Shown: piece after piece, positions 9,867 to 22,019 of the stretch
How the letters are laid out: the number at the start of each line of letters is the position of its first letter
How positions within the stretch are numbered: the stretch's first letter is position 1
Source of the DNA: Stomoxys calcitrans
Taxonomy: Eukaryota > Arthropoda > Insecta > Diptera > Muscidae
Direction of reading: 5' to 3'
DNA: 64,000 bases
Assembly: GCF_963082655.1 (NCBI RefSeq)
Contig: NC_081553.1
Coordinates: 186,938,752 to 187,002,751 of the forward strand
The notes under the pieces: generated by a model
What the model saw: the letters and a program-made list of their open reading frames with translations, nothing else
The model's database searches: none
Told to the model about the DNA's origin: nothing
Program-made: the position numbers and the translations under genes

Positions 9867-11690
9867 TTTTTAATAAATACACCCCAAATGTGATTTTCAA
9901 AAATTCTATGGTTTGTCAAACTCATTCATCAATTGTATTATATTTTTATATTGTAGAGCAAAAAAGCCCAGCATCATTGTCTGTCTATCAGTTTTACATG
10001 GACAAATTCGACAGGTGTGACCATTGGGTTTCAGCAACTGTCGAACAAATGCATTGTTATGCAAAATCTAAGATTACACTTTATCCGCAAGCATACCATA
10101 TAAACCAGTTTATTTGATGCCTGTAATATAAGATTGAATTGTTGTAGTCTGGTTTTTATTTGTTTTGTCTTTGGGGTTCTCTTTGAACAACAACAATTAT
10201 AGAGCGCAAAAAAAATTAAAACAAAAAAACACATGTTTATAGAAGTTGTTATTATTTGTGTTAGCCGTAAAGCCATAAAATCTGATTCATTAGCAAATAT
10301 AACCTAGGTCTGTCGGTCTGTCTGTCTGTCTGTCTGTCTATCCATATGATCAGCCAGCCATACATACAAAGTCAATAGATCAGTAAATTCGAAAGGCTTT
10401 GCTGATCTCAAGGATGATTACTATGCTGATAACCTCAAGAAACTGTGAGAATTTTTCGATATTGTATCGAAATAATGAAATAAACAAAACCAAGTTATTT
10501 CCTTAAAATTAAGGGGAGAATGTTGCTTTTTCCTGGTTTCAAAGATCACCATGAGGCAAAGAAGTCGAAGACATATTCATAAGGCCAAAACATTCATAAT
10601 AATAACCTTATCAATGGTCAACACTGAAGAAATGAGTAATTGATTAGCAGCAGCAGCAGAGGCCTCACCATTACCATCATCATCATTATCTTGAACTGCA
10701 TTATAATATGGCCAATAACAGTTAAAGGCCTAAGGGGGGCTTTTATTAGTTACATAGTAGACCCTTATAAATAAAATACACTTTTATTTTTTGTTAATAG
10801 ATCCCACCACAAAAAAAGGTGTGAATTGAAAGAAATTCAATTATGTCTACAATTTTACAAAAAATAAATAAGCCAACAAATTTTTGAAAATTATATTCGA
10901 ACAAAGTGGTTTTTGTGTTTTTGTTGTGATTGTTTTAAAGACTTTTGCTGGAGGCTGAATTTTTTGTTGTTTTTTTTTTGTTATTTAATATTCGATTTTC
11001 TTAGGCTCAATTGTAGGCATTTCCTTTGTTTACAAAAAAAGCCTACGCTGGCATTTAAACAAAAAAATCAAACTCTAGAAGGCGTTTTAAAATACCATCT
11101 TCTCTCCACACATATTAAAAATGCTTTTAAGCTTTTGTGTCAATTGAACGAAATTGAAAAAAAAACAAATCTGTTGTATGGCCCATCTTTCTTTATGGGT
11201 GGCCTACTGAGATAATATCTTGATTTTGTGGTTGCTGCCAAAATGACTAGCCATTTGGCTGCTAACCGGCTGACTTTTTGGTGGTGAATGGTATGTTTTT
11301 TTCACTTTTTTATCAATTGTGTAGGAATTTCAGTGATTTTGAAATTGAATTGACTGATGACTTTGACAAAAGAAAACATTGTCTACGGCACACATACAAA
11401 CAATATGCCGCATACTTGACTTTATGACTTGCAATTAAATTAATGTTAAACAAATCTATGAAATACTTTTTTATTGTTTAATAAATTAAGCTGAAAAAAT
11501 ATGTTGTCGAAAATCACTGAGGGGGGGTGACATTTTTACACTAAGATACAAAAATTGATAAGGAAAGCCAGAGATCACAACGCACCAACCACTGAGGGAA
11601 GCTTTTCGTCTTTGGTCAGAAGACTTCTCAACCATTTTAGGTTTGGAGAGACTTCAAGGGCCTTACCTTGTTACTTTGTACTTATAGGAA
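9867..11690. other. Anonymous AT-rich DNA with small simple repeats
   Basis: No gene or dispersed family recognised. It holds a GTCT tetranucleotide run near 10311-10341, GCA/CAT triplet runs near 10645-10690 and long A/T tracts. Open frames such as 10913-11215 are T/F/L-rich and look like translated poly-T. Confidence 0.6.
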
Positions 11691-12020
11691 ACTAGCTGAA
11701 CCGGGCCCGCTCCGCCGCTCCTTCTTTTCCTTTGTATGGAAAAAAGTATATTTGATTGAAGTTCATTCTAAGTTTTATTAAAAATGCATTTACTTTCTTT
11801 TAAAAAATCCGCAATTACTTTTTGGGCAACCCAATAGCTGAACCGGGCCCGCTCCGCCGCTCCATCTTTTCCTTTGTATGGAAAAAAGTATATTTGATTG
11901 AAGTTCATTCTAAGTTTTATTAAAAATGCATTTACTTTCTTTTAAAAAATCCGCAATTACTTTTTGGGCAACCCAATAGCTGAACCGGGCCCGCTCCGCC
12001 GCTCCATCTTTTCCTTTGTA
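11691..12020 (+). repeat. 142-bp tandem repeat joining G-rich repeat end and half MITE
   Basis: The motif 'agctgaaccgggcccgctcc' begins at 11694, 11836 and 11978, a period of 142 bp. Each of the first two units consists of about 48 bases of the G-rich repeat's left end followed by about 94 bases of the right half of the mariner-derived MITE in minus orientation, ending 'gggcaacccaa'. The third unit continues into the G-rich array. A truncated MITE beside the array end was thus amplified together with it. Confidence 0.85.
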
Positions 12021-14075
12021 TGGAACAAAATTATCCCAGAAATAATCATTTTCGGCAATTAAAGAGCTTTTAGTGAAATGTCATGCTATGAAAATAGTAT
12101 ATGTATATCGCTTGACTAACAGTACAACAACCTAAATGCCTTTATCTGAATATCATATGGCCTTTATTGCTCTGTGAATTCGATCGGTGGTTTTAGGGTC
12201 ATCTAAGTTTGGATGTTAGACGTACTCCATTTTTAAATACATTATTTGAACCCGATATTCTCATGAGAAATTTGCCATGATCGGTAAATTGCAAATTTTA
12301 ATATATTGCCATTGGTTTCAGGGGAGTTTATAGGATAAGGCGTCCCCCAAACACTTGGTCCTAAAATTGGTTAGCAAATTGGTTTTCTAATCTCAAATAC
12401 CTTAAATTTGTGCCACATATTGGCATTGTCGGTATATGTTTACCCTTTAGGGGGTGTTTTGGGGAAGGGGCGGTACGCCAAATACACGGTTCCACATTTT
12501 GATATCAGATTCTAGTTCTACTCCCATATACCTTTATTTGAGTCCCCATATTGGTCAGTAAATAATTCCTGTTAATGGGTTGTTTTGAAAAAAGGTTAGA
12601 AAAGGGGTAGACCCCCAGAAAATTGGTCCCGAAAGTGGGTATCAATTTTGTAATCTACTCCCCAATACCTTTCATTTGAGCCCCACATTGATATGGCCGG
12701 TAAGTATGCCCGATTTAGTGGGGTTTTTGAGAAGTGGGGTGGTCCCCCAAACACTTAGCCTTGAAAATATATCAGCATCGTACTCTATGTTCATATATCT
12801 TTACATCATTTATTTGAACACCATATTGTCATTGGCCTCGAAATCGGATATCAAATTCGTTTTCGAATCTCAAATACCTTTCATTTAAACTCCTTTTATT
12901 GCAAAAGTCAGCAAATATGTCCGGTTTGGGGTGTGGGCCCTAAAAACTATCAATATTGAGTTCCACTGTCTTGAAGACCCAAATTGTCTTGGTGAGCAAA
13001 TACCTCCTATATGGGGGTTGTTAGGGTGGTGAGACGTCCCCTAGACAGTCCCGAATGTTGATATCAGATTCGTGGTCTACTCCCCATATTTCCATTCGGC
13101 AACCATAACCGGTTTGGGAGTGTTTTGGGGGATGAGGCGGCCACTCAGTGACATGGCCTTGAAAATATATATCAGATTCGTGTTCGCTCTAAAATACCTT
13201 TCATTTGAGCCCCATATTGCAATGGTCAGCAAATATTTCCTATATGGGTGGTGTTATGGGGGTGGGGTGGCCCCATACACTTCTTCCCGAATATTGATAT
13301 CAGATTAGTGCTTCACTCCCAAAGAGGGGGCGGGGCGACCCCCTGTAAGTAACCCATCCGAAAGTTGGATACCGAATTTTTATTTTTGGGTTTCTAAATG
13401 GCACCACCCATCTTCGAGATCTGACGTTTCTGAAAATTAGGGTAAGGGGGAGGGTCCGCCCCCCCTTCAGATATCAAAAAATGTAGCACCCTATTTTCAC
13501 CACATATTATTGAAGCCCCATATTATCATGGTCAGTAAATAAGTCGTGTTTTGGGGAAGAGTGGACCCCCGAACATTGATCCCACATTTGGATATCAAAT
13601 TTGTATTCCACTCGCAAATACCTTTCCTTTGAGTCCCACATTGCCATGGTCGGTATATATGTCCGATTTAGGGGTATTTTGGGGGTTGGGGTAGTCCCCC
13701 AAACACTTGGACCCACATTTGGATATCAGATTCGTATTCTACTCGCAAATACCTTTCATTTGAGTCCCATATTGCCATGGTCGGTAAATATGTCGGATTT
13801 AGGGGCGTTTGGGGGGTTGGGGTGGTCCCCCTAACACTTGGTCCGACAATTGGATATCAGATACATTTTCTTCTCTTAAATACCTATAATTTGAGTCCTA
13901 TATTGTCGTGATTGGTCTAAATATATGTTTGGTATGTTTTTGGGTGGGGCGGACCCCCATTATTATTTATTTTTATGGTACTATATGATAGCACACAAAA
14001 TTTCGCTTAAATCGCACCACCCACCTCCGAGATATGGCGTTTCTGAAAATTAGGGTAAGGGGGAGGGTCCGAATA
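12021..14075 (+). repeat. G/C-skewed tandem array (~130-bp period), plus orientation
   Basis: Degenerate units contain 'ttggatatcagattcgtatt', 'aaatacctttcatttgag', 'ccatattgccatggtcggta' and 'ttttgggggttggggtgg', with 'cccccaaacacttgg' at the join. The clearest units, near 13600-13850, repeat every ~131 bp. A 'ctgaaaattagggtaaggg' block recurs at 13430 and 14045. The same family in reverse occupies 33656-35812. Its terminal block (gctgaaccgggcccgc) matches 'gcgggcccgggtcagc' at the other end of that reverse copy. It is non-coding and the transposon class is unknown. Confidence 0.78.
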
Positions 14076-14865
14076 ACAACCGCAGAAATTGTTTTCTTAT
14101 GTTCTTAACGGAATTTGAACTCAGGCATTATATCCAGACATGCTAACCTCTGCGGAAAAATGGCCTCCTCTTTTCTGTAGCATAGTGTAACTGAAAACAC
14201 TCACACACACACACACAAATCGGAAACACAAATGTTGCTTTCTCACTTGTCGATGTCCGCAAATACATCACGCTTGTTTCTTAAGTCTTTTGTTATACCA
14301 CCCACCCCACATACGAGTATGAAAGGGAATGTAAGGCAATGATGTGACATTTATGTTGAGAAATTACATGAAAATGATGGTCAAACTTTTAATGGAAATG
14401 TTCAAAAAGCAAAAAAAAAACATGTCATTGTATTAAAACACATTTTGTCTTGTACATATAAATCATCTTTTTAATAAAATGTTTTCTCAAGCATGTGTCA
14501 AAAAGTTTCAGTACTATTAGGAAGCATGATGACAATATTGTTATGAATCCTCATTAAAATGAACAAAATAGTCTGGATTTTTATATTTTGAGATTTTGTA
14601 ACATTTTGTTATTTTATAAAGTTTAAAAAAAGTAGGATACGATTTAAAGTTTTAAAGCCAAATCAAGAGATCGATGGGATTAAATCAGTTTTTAAACCGA
14701 CTTTCACCATTCCTGGAAAAAAACTGAAGGTCAAATAGAAGTTATCCTTCAAAATTAAACCCAAATAGTTTAAGAATTGCGCCCTCAAGAAGTTCGGTTT
14801 ATATTCGTGTAGAATTTACAGTGATATAGAATTTTCGATTCTATATCACTGTGTATTATCTGTAT
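14076..14865. other. Anonymous DNA with CA microsatellite
   Basis: Contains an (AC)n tract at about 14197-14217 and a half-copy of the 78-bp palindromic element (cttgtttcttaagtctttt, 14273-14291). A box-B-like scrap near 14110 may be a worn SINE. Otherwise nothing recognised. Confidence 0.5.
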
Positions 14866-15300
14866 ACTTCGACGTCCTGAAGGAATTAACTGGCCCTCCT
14901 CCAGTTTGTCACGATGCAGGCTGGTATTGGGTCCGATACAAACTAATTGCCTTCGGATATCAACGCTCAATTGAAATTTATCGTCGTGCCCTAAACAAAA
15001 TTTGGGAGATATGGCCAGGCGCAGCACTGGATTTATTCAAGAAGGAAGATATTCCTTCTAATCCAATGGCGTATGCTTGGATACCAAGGATTCTCTCATA
15101 TCCTGAATCAATACATGGAAGACTAAGGGAATGTAATCCCATTCTTTCAACCACCGACTGGAAGATTGGTAGATTGGATGAGGCTGATGGTGACCGGAGA
15201 TATGCAGTATTCGTACTAAACTCGCAAACCTCAACAATTCTGAAGGAGTTGCATCCTACGGACTCAACAAATTGAAACTGAATGTCTATTGAAGTGGTGG
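14866..15300 (+). pseudogene. LOA-type LINE ORF1, C-terminal DUF4780-like domain
   Basis: One open frame from about 14850 to 15275 reads ELTGPPPVCHDAGWY near 14880, then DLFKKEDIPSNPM, WIPRILSYPESIHGRLREC and STTDWKIGRLDEADGDRRYAVF. This layout (a proline-tryptophan start, a conserved W-x-I/V-x3-E core and a final hydrophobic V-F-V-L-N strand) fits the DUF4780 region I know from ORF1 of insect LOA-like LINEs. The tail after the TGA at 15273 (LKLNVY) is typical of the domain's end and suggests a frameshift or stop just before the true end. The likely role of the intact protein is RNA binding during retrotransposition. Confidence 0.72.
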
Positions 15301-16800
15301 GGTTGGGAATCAGGAAAGGATTCAAAAGTTGTTGCTGAACACTTACCTAAGAATGTGTCGACCACATCTCCAAAGTCTGGCGGATTGCAGAAGACTGAAA
15401 ATTCTCATGTCACCATCAAAACAGGAGGAGAGGGCGTCGAAACGGGACCCCACAAGCCCTGTGTGGGTGGGTGGGCCATCCGGTTGGATTGGGCTCAAAG
15501 TGTGCGTCAGCGGGGAGGGACGGAACTCAAAAGATACTTCAAATGCAGCAGCTAGTAAAGTATCTAAGGAGCGATAGTCTACACCGTAAATGTGCAGTGT
15601 TCTGAGGAAGAGTGGTTTCACTGCTTTCTCAACTATCCCTGGATGCGTAAGGAAACTCATCATGAAAAGATCGAACAAATCCTGTGAGGATGAATTCCTG
15701 ACGGATTTAGAATATGAGGCTCACGCAACAGTGGTGGAAATTCTGATTCCTGACTGTGGTCTGGTTTCTGCAAATAAATCTCCACTATTTCAAAGCCGCT
15801 TCGGCGGCACTAAAGGTCCTTCTAATGGCTGGAGGATTTGATGTGGTTCTTATATAGGAATTAAGGGTGTGTGGAGGAATGGTTTGTGAACAAAGTATTC
15901 CTGGATTTAAATTACTCAAGGGTACGGGGAATGGGAAACGCAGAACCTGTATTTTTACAAAGAGTTATCTAAAGGTTTTCCTTCCTCCGTTTCCAAGCAC
16001 TAGAGATTCAGTAGTAACCAGCCTTGAAAGTAGTACGTCTCTCTACTGGCTGACTTCCCCATATATGGCACACGATTCAGAGATGTTGCCTTCAAGCCTT
16101 AAACTGTTGATTGAAAGGACTGCATAGAAATCCTCAAAAGGACGAAAGCCACAAGATCACACGATTGGGACGACTAGAAGGCTGAGCGGAGAAAATGCTA
16201 GGGCGAGTTGAGAAAATCTCACAACAAATCCTGGTGGATTTCTGCAGCTACGTGGAGCATACATTTGAGGCCATTAGGCTAAGGAAGATCCCATCCTCAA
16301 AACCTTTTACAATGGAATATATTCAGAAGTCAGACAATGTATGGACAATGTCTAGTGAAGAAACAATAGAGCTACTCGTTGATACACATTTCACGGGGAA
16401 CTCTCCAACAAATAAACTGGCGCCAGAAGAGGTTGTCACTGATATACATTCGTCAGAGATTATTGGAGAAATTGTGTCTGAGTCGAAAATCCTTTGGACG
16501 ATAAAAAGTTTCGACCAATAGGCTGGCTCCTTGGTTTAGGGAGGTATACTCTGCTAGTATCGGCATGTCGTATATACCTTTGGGATAGAGGGACACAAAG
16601 GTAATTTTCATTCCAAAAGCGGGAAAACCTTAACACGCGAAGGCAAAAAATTATCGTTCTATTATTCTGTCATCCGTTATGCTGAAGATTTTACAGAAGT
16701 TGATGGAAACATATCTTAGGGCATAGATCCCTGGAATTCGTCTGTTGCCTATAGTGAGGACAAGTCCACTGAAACAGCCCTTTAGGACCTAGTCGCCTAT
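15301..16800 (+). pseudogene. LOA-type LINE ORF2, 5' part, heavily broken
   Basis: Continues the same element. Fragments read EFLTDLEYEAHATVVEI near 15690 and, after several stops, QKSDNVWTMSSEETIELL at about 16320, then the pre-RT linker LAPEEVVTDIHSSEIIGEI. The start of the RT domain follows (VIFIPKAGKP at about 16600). A degraded copy of the 'YRPISLSSFMLKTLE' region is followed near 16755 by 'SPLKQPF'. The endonuclease domain is unrecognisable. The element ends at about 16800, where it collides with a LINE fragment on the opposite strand. Confidence 0.72.
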
Positions 16801-16804
16801 ATAT

Positions 16805-17225
16805 ATAGCATTTCAGAGGGTTAGTGCACTTCTTCATCTTGTGCCCCTCCTTGCCCATTATTCCCACGGCAAATGTGCTTCCCCAAAACACTTGAAGCAA
16901 CGTTTTCTTTCATGCGGATATTTCAGCCAACAATTCGTTATTCCAATCAGGTACCTGCTAATATTCAGCAGCTCCTTGGCGCAGCTAACTGGAAGAAGAA
17001 GGCCCCTTTCTGCTCCTTGGAATAAAGTGCAATCGGTTGCCTTGATCACTGCATGAGTGATCTCTTCGGCAGTGGAGAGGGCATACAGGTAGCGCATCTC
17101 TATTGTCGTCTTTGGTTTTAGGACCTGAATGACGGCAACCTGCCTAGGGGTTTCCTTGAAGGACTTGCAGATCATTTCCTTATTCCCAATTCTTACCATC
17201 CCACTTCTGCCCATCCCATCTCTGC
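16805..17225 (-). pseudogene. LINE ORF1 fragment with CCHC zinc knuckles
   Basis: Minus-strand open frame starting near 17220: ICKSFKETPRQVAVIQVLKP, then EITHAVIKATDCTLFQGAE and KELLNISRYLIGITNCWLK. It ends in zinc knuckles, CFKCFGEAHLPWE (first, its last Cys lost) and GKEGHKMKKCTN (second, read in another frame). This order (a conserved R/L-rich domain followed by C-x2-C-x4-H-x4-C knuckles) is typical of the gag-like ORF1 of RNase H-bearing Jockey-group LINEs. A SINE head abuts its 5' side at 17238. It is tail to tail with the plus-strand LINE ending at 16800. Confidence 0.75.
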
Positions 17226-17231
17226 CATTCA

Positions 17232-17330
17232 TGGAGGACACCGTAGCGCAGAAGTCAGCATGTCTACTTATGACGCTGATCGCCTGGGTTCGAAACATAG
17301 CGAGAACATCTGACACAATTTTTCTAAAGG
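17232..17330 (+). mobile_element. SINE family 1, tRNA-like head only
   Basis: 'ccgtagcgcagaagtcagca' (box A region) and 'cctgggttcgaaacatagcg' (box B region) followed by 'agaacatctgacac' match the first ~95 bases of the SINE at 5908-6223. The body and tail are missing, so this is a 3'-truncated copy. Confidence 0.8.
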
Positions 17331-17424
17331 TACCAGTACTAGTACCAAACGAAAAAGCCATTAAGTGGACATTTTTCTCACTTCTATTTAGCATTTTTTA
17401 CCCTTTTTTGTAAATTTTAAGTTT

Positions 17425-18211
17425 TTGAAGAAGAACTTAGGGATCCAAAGTGAAACTGAAAAGCCGATTTTTCGACTTTTTTCGATTATCAAAACGTCGA
17501 CTTGCCGACTTTTTTCGATTATTAAAAATTCGGCTTTTCGATTATTCGACTTTTCGCCTTTTTTGACCTTTTTGGACTTTTCGATTTTTCAAAAGGTCAG
17601 CTTTTCGCCTATTCGATTTTTTTGAAGAAAAACTTAGGGATCCAAAGTGAAACTGAAGAGTCGATTTTTCGACTTTTTTCGATTATCAAAACGTCGACTT
17701 GCCGACTTTTTTCGATTATTAAAAAGTCGGCGTTTCGATTATTCGACTTTTCGCCTTTTTTGACCTTTTTGGACTTTTCAAAAGGTCGGCTTTTCGCCTA
17801 TTCGATTTTTTTCAAATTTTTGCATTTTTTTGACTTTTTTCTACTTTTTCGACTTCATAGTCGATTATTCAATTTTTTTAAGCAGTAAAAAATTGACTTT
17901 TTGACTTTTTTCTAATTTTTAGACTTTTTGAACTTTTCGATTTTTTTGACATTTTTTGACTATCAAAAAGTCGAGTCGGCTTTTTAACTTTTCGACATTT
18001 TTCGAATTTTTTGGTTTTTTTTCGACTTTTAGATTTTTTGTTTTTTTTTGGAATTTTTGAACTTTTTTCGACTTTTCTTCAACTTTTTTTCGACTTTTCG
18101 AATTCAAAGTCGATTAATCAACTTTTTTAAATAGTAAAAATCGATTATTCGATAAATCGATATCGATTATTAATAGATTATTCAAAAGTCGACTTTTAGA
18201 TCCCTAGAAAA
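17425..18211. repeat. Low-complexity CGACTTTTT block with 197-bp duplication and short inverted ends
   Basis: The block is built from variants of 'tcgactttttcgattatt'. Its first 197 bases (from 17425) are repeated from 17622. The outer ends are related as an inverted pair: 'tagggatccaaag' near 17439 and 'cttttagatcccta' near 18195. That makes it look like a non-autonomous terminal-inverted-repeat element whose interior became simple sequence. The internal ORFs (17425-17625, 17622-17888) are F/S-rich products of the low complexity. Target duplication not identified. Confidence 0.5.
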
Positions 18212-20394
18212 ACTCTTGCGTAAAAGAACGGGTGCTGTTCTCGCATGCTTCTGCGTTATTCTCTGCTGGAATACAGTCCAACGCGCCATGCCTTTCTTTT
18301 CTTTTTCGACACTGGGTCCGGGGGTTCGTGAAGAATTCAACGGTGATCGGTGTTCTTTCGATCTCATTCCAAAGATCGATTGCATCACTTCTGCTGTTAT
18401 GTTGTCCCAACTGAGAACCGTTGTTTGTGCACGAAAATGTGTTCGCCCTTTATGTTGACCCCGAATGTATCTTTGCATGCAGTGAGGTTCTCGCTAGGGT
18501 TGACGCAAGACCTTATGAGTACTTGTGTTCAGAGCCACGTCGGGCATAGATCTGAAAATAGTATCAATATAACCTATATTACCAACTTAATGGTTACAAC
18601 ATAAGCCCTGCCAAGGGATTTAGCGGAGGCGGAGGTGGCATTAGCCGTGTCATGAAGGAATTCATACCCTCCTACTCAGATAACAGAATACCACAGCTCT
18701 CAGCCGTAGCATCAAACCAAATCCGTTATCAAAATCATATTACAGGGTACACGCTAGGGCCAAGGTCCCCATGATTGGGGAATCCACGAGGGCATCGCTC
18801 CCCAGACTACAACTATCTGTAAACCACCACTGTGGGTGGATACTTAAGCAACTGGCGCCATTCGTTCGCCATGTTATGAAGACGTCGTCGGGTTTGAATG
18901 CCTTTTTGTAGCAGTCTTCACCGCTCGTGGTTGGGAGCTGCTTAATTTTCACAGCTGACCTATGGGTCGTTCAGCTATCCGTCACCTGCTGACCCTGATA
19001 CTAGCCTGAGCTTGGCTTCTTCAGTTTGCTTTGCTTTTAATTGCACAATTGTTTAAGACCAATAGCCACAGCTAAATTACAACTGCCGTCTAAAGGCTAT
19101 GTACACGAAAATTATGCAAGACATCCACTTAACACAAAAGTTAATCTTAATGCACCATGAACTGGACATTATCACGTTTCACTAGCTATGCCAATATCTC
19201 AATAAACTGCAACATAATCGTAATGAATGCATTATCCACAGAGCCAAAAGCATTCATTGCAATAATTTTCAAAATTATATAAAACTCTTTATGTTATTGA
19301 ATAGAAGAAAAAAACGTTTAAGCATTTAAAAAAAAAAAAACTAAATAGGTAATAATTAAACAATTTACATGCAAATCAAATATATGTTCACTATGACGAC
19401 AACAACTATAGCAAAATGTTATGGGGAAAACGGGTGGACAATAACTTTTAATGTTAATAACCATAATTTTTTAAACACTTCTTTTTTTCTTCTTATTTTT
19501 TGCATTAAAAGAAAGTCCATCAAAAAGTCAATAACACGATTTTAATGGCGCCTACATGCAAAAATGAATATTTTTGGTTTCAAGTGTACACACGCACACA
19601 CACACACACACACACAACCCACATAATATTTTCGCTTTCCATGGATGACATGGTTTATTAGCACCAAAAAATATTAAAAATAGATTTCAAAAAAAACTTT
19701 TGAAAAAATATCTAAATTTGAAATTAGTTTGTTTTTTTTAAGACTTTTGCATTTTCCCCAGTCATATAAGCAACATTTTTACTCGTTTATTTACATTTTT
19801 AGAGATGTTACTTTGCAAAAAAAATCCTCCTTCTGCATGTTTTGATATATGATGATGCATTTTATTTCTTTTAGAGCCACTCCAGGTCAGGTGATCATTA
19901 CGTTGTCATAAATTGTAGACTTGGTGGTGATTTCCAAACATTTTCCTAAGAGTCTTTAAAATTTATGAAAAATAGTCTGTTAATGAGATATGCAATAATA
20001 AACGAGTCATTGTGGCTATTAATGTTGGCAGCAAAGATAATATTTATTTACTGTAATATAATATGTTTACTGCCATAGTTTGAGGAAGGGGGTATATTTA
20101 TTTTGTCATTTCGTAGACAACACCTCGAGACATAAATTTCTGACCCTTCAATATGCATATTTTTGACCATCTTGATATGTTCATATAATTTCGTGATGCC
20201 CGAGTGTCTGTCCATCCATATTCTACCACAAACTCAAAATGGTACAAAACTACAGCGTATAATAAGCCATTGAAAGGTTCTCAAACTAAAACTGAGTAAC
20301 TCGCCCTTGCAAAAAAAAAAATCAAAATACTTTGAATAAAGAACGAAGAATAGAAAAACGAACTCCTTGACGACCCCTTCAAACGAATTAAAAC
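18212..20394. other. Anonymous DNA, no gene assigned
   Basis: 18212-18980 is of higher complexity than the rest, with open minus-strand runs (18182-18478 and 18740-18952) that I cannot match to any family; they may be relics of a retroelement. 18980-20394 is AT-rich with poly-A/T, a CA repeat near 19588-19616 and no recognised feature. Confidence 0.5.
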
Positions 20395-21835
20395 AAATAA
20401 AAGCGTGTTAAATTCGGCCGGACCGAATCTTGGAGCCCACCACCATGGATTCTGCAAAAATTGTATACAAAACAAATTAAGTTGTAGGGCATAATTTTAC
20501 TCTACATACCAAAATTCTGTCAGACCAGCAAAAATTAAAACTTCTAAGAACCGAACAAGGATGATCGAGGGACCGGTTTACATGGAAGCTATATCAGGTG
20601 AAAGACTGATTTTGGCCGTACTTGGCCCAGTTGTGGAAGTCATAACAAAACACTACATGCAAAATTTCAGCGAAATCGGACAAAAATTGCGGCTTGTAAG
20701 GGCTCAAGAAGTCAAATCGGACGATCGGTTTATATGGGAGCTATATCAGGTTATAGAAGGAATTGGGCCGTACTAAACACAGTTGTTGGAAGTCATAAAA
20801 GAATTTCAGCCAAATGGGTCAAAAATTGCGCCTTCCAGGGGCTCGAGAAGTCAAATCTGCAGATCGGTTTATATGGGTGCTATATCAGATTATAGACCTA
20901 TTTGGACAGTACTTAACACAGTTGTTGAAAGACATAACAAAACATTACATGAACAATTTCAGCCAAATCGGACAAAAATTGCGGCTTGTAAGGGCTCAAG
21001 AAGTCAAATCGGACGATCGGTTTATATGGGAGCTATATCAGGTTATGGACTGATTTGGACCGTACTAATCACATTTATTGGAAGTTACAAAAGAACATTA
21101 CATGTAAAATTTCTGCCAAATCGGACAAAAATTGCGCCTTCCAGGGGCTCGAGAAGTCAAATCGGGAGATCGGTTTATATGGGAGCTATATCAGGTTATA
21201 GACCTATTTGAACAGTACTTAGCACAGTTGTTGAAAATCATAACAAAACACTATATGCAAAATTTCAGCCAAATCGGACAAAAATTGAGGCTTGTAAGGG
21301 CTCAAGAAGTCAAATCTGGGGATCGGTTAATAAGGGAGCTATTGGGTTGCCCAAAAAGTAATTGCGTGTTTTTTAAAAGAAAGTAAATGCATTTTTAATA
21401 AAACTGAGAATGAACTTTAATCAAATATACTTTTTTACACTTTTTTTCTAAAGCAAGCTAACAGCTGATAACTGACAGAAGAAAGAATGCAATTACTGAG
21501 TCACAAGCTGTGAAAAAATTTGTCAACGCCGACTATATGAAAAATCCGCAATTACTTTTTGGGCAACCCAATATATCAGTTTATAGACCGACGTTATATG
21601 CAAAATTTCAGCCAAATCGGACAAAAACTGCGGCTTCCAGGGGCTCAAGAAGTCAAATTGGGAGATCGATCGACCGATATGCAATCCCCAACGACCTAAA
21701 TCAATATTAAGCATCTGTACAAAATTTCAAGCGGCTCGCTCTACGCGTTCGAGCTCTATTGTGATTTCGACAGACGGATGGACGGACATGGCTTGATCGA
21801 TTCAGAACGACAAGACGATCAAAAATATATATATA
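20395..21835 (-). mobile_element. DINE-1/Helentron-like element, subfamily II, with nested MITE
   Basis: Minus-strand copy. The right end, 'aaaagcgtgttaaattcggccggaccgaat', lies at 20399-20428 and includes the hairpin. Monomers follow with 'tttatatgggagctatatcagg' and 'ggggctcgagaagtcaaatc'. The 'agct' landmark at 20587, 20739, 21031 and 21184 shows 152-153-bp spacing with one shortened unit between. The left part carries the 'gacagacggatggacggacatgg' block and ends near the AT stretch at 21835. A MITE interrupts it at 21342-21571. Because 153 is a multiple of three, the monomers give long shadow ORFs (20783-21211). Confidence 0.8.
21342..21571 (+). mobile_element. Mariner-derived MITE, copy 3, nested in Helentron-like repeat
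   Basis: Full-length member with TTGGGTTGCCC termini. Flanks read 'gagcTA' on the left and 'TAtatcag' on the right. Neighbouring monomers of the host repeat have the uninterrupted 'gagctatatcag', so the empty site is known and the TA duplication is directly demonstrated. Small internal deletion ('aagctaacagctg' lacking 'aaaagt'). Confidence 0.93.
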
Positions 21836-22019
21836 AATATATTTATCAATATCAAAATTCCAGTTTTTAACGACAGAGTCCCCCAGCGAAGGGAACAACC
21901 TCATCGCGAGGCAGAGGCTTAAGGGTTGAATCTAGGGTTAATGCATTCACTTGGGAAATCATTCTGCTTTAGGGCACCTTAGTTTCTCAGGTGAATGCAA
22001 GGACTTCGGATCCAACCCG

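Noticed and set aside
17425..17888. Twin ORFs starting MKKNLGIQSETE
   Set aside because: The two starts are the 197-bp duplication, and the rest is phenylalanine/serine from TTT-rich simple sequence.
20783..21211. 142-codon plus-strand ORF with repeated SRSQIGRSVYMGAISGYRPI
   Set aside because: Product of the 153-bp (51-codon) monomers of a non-coding Helentron-like element. Similar frames occur in every such array, for example 37975-38379.
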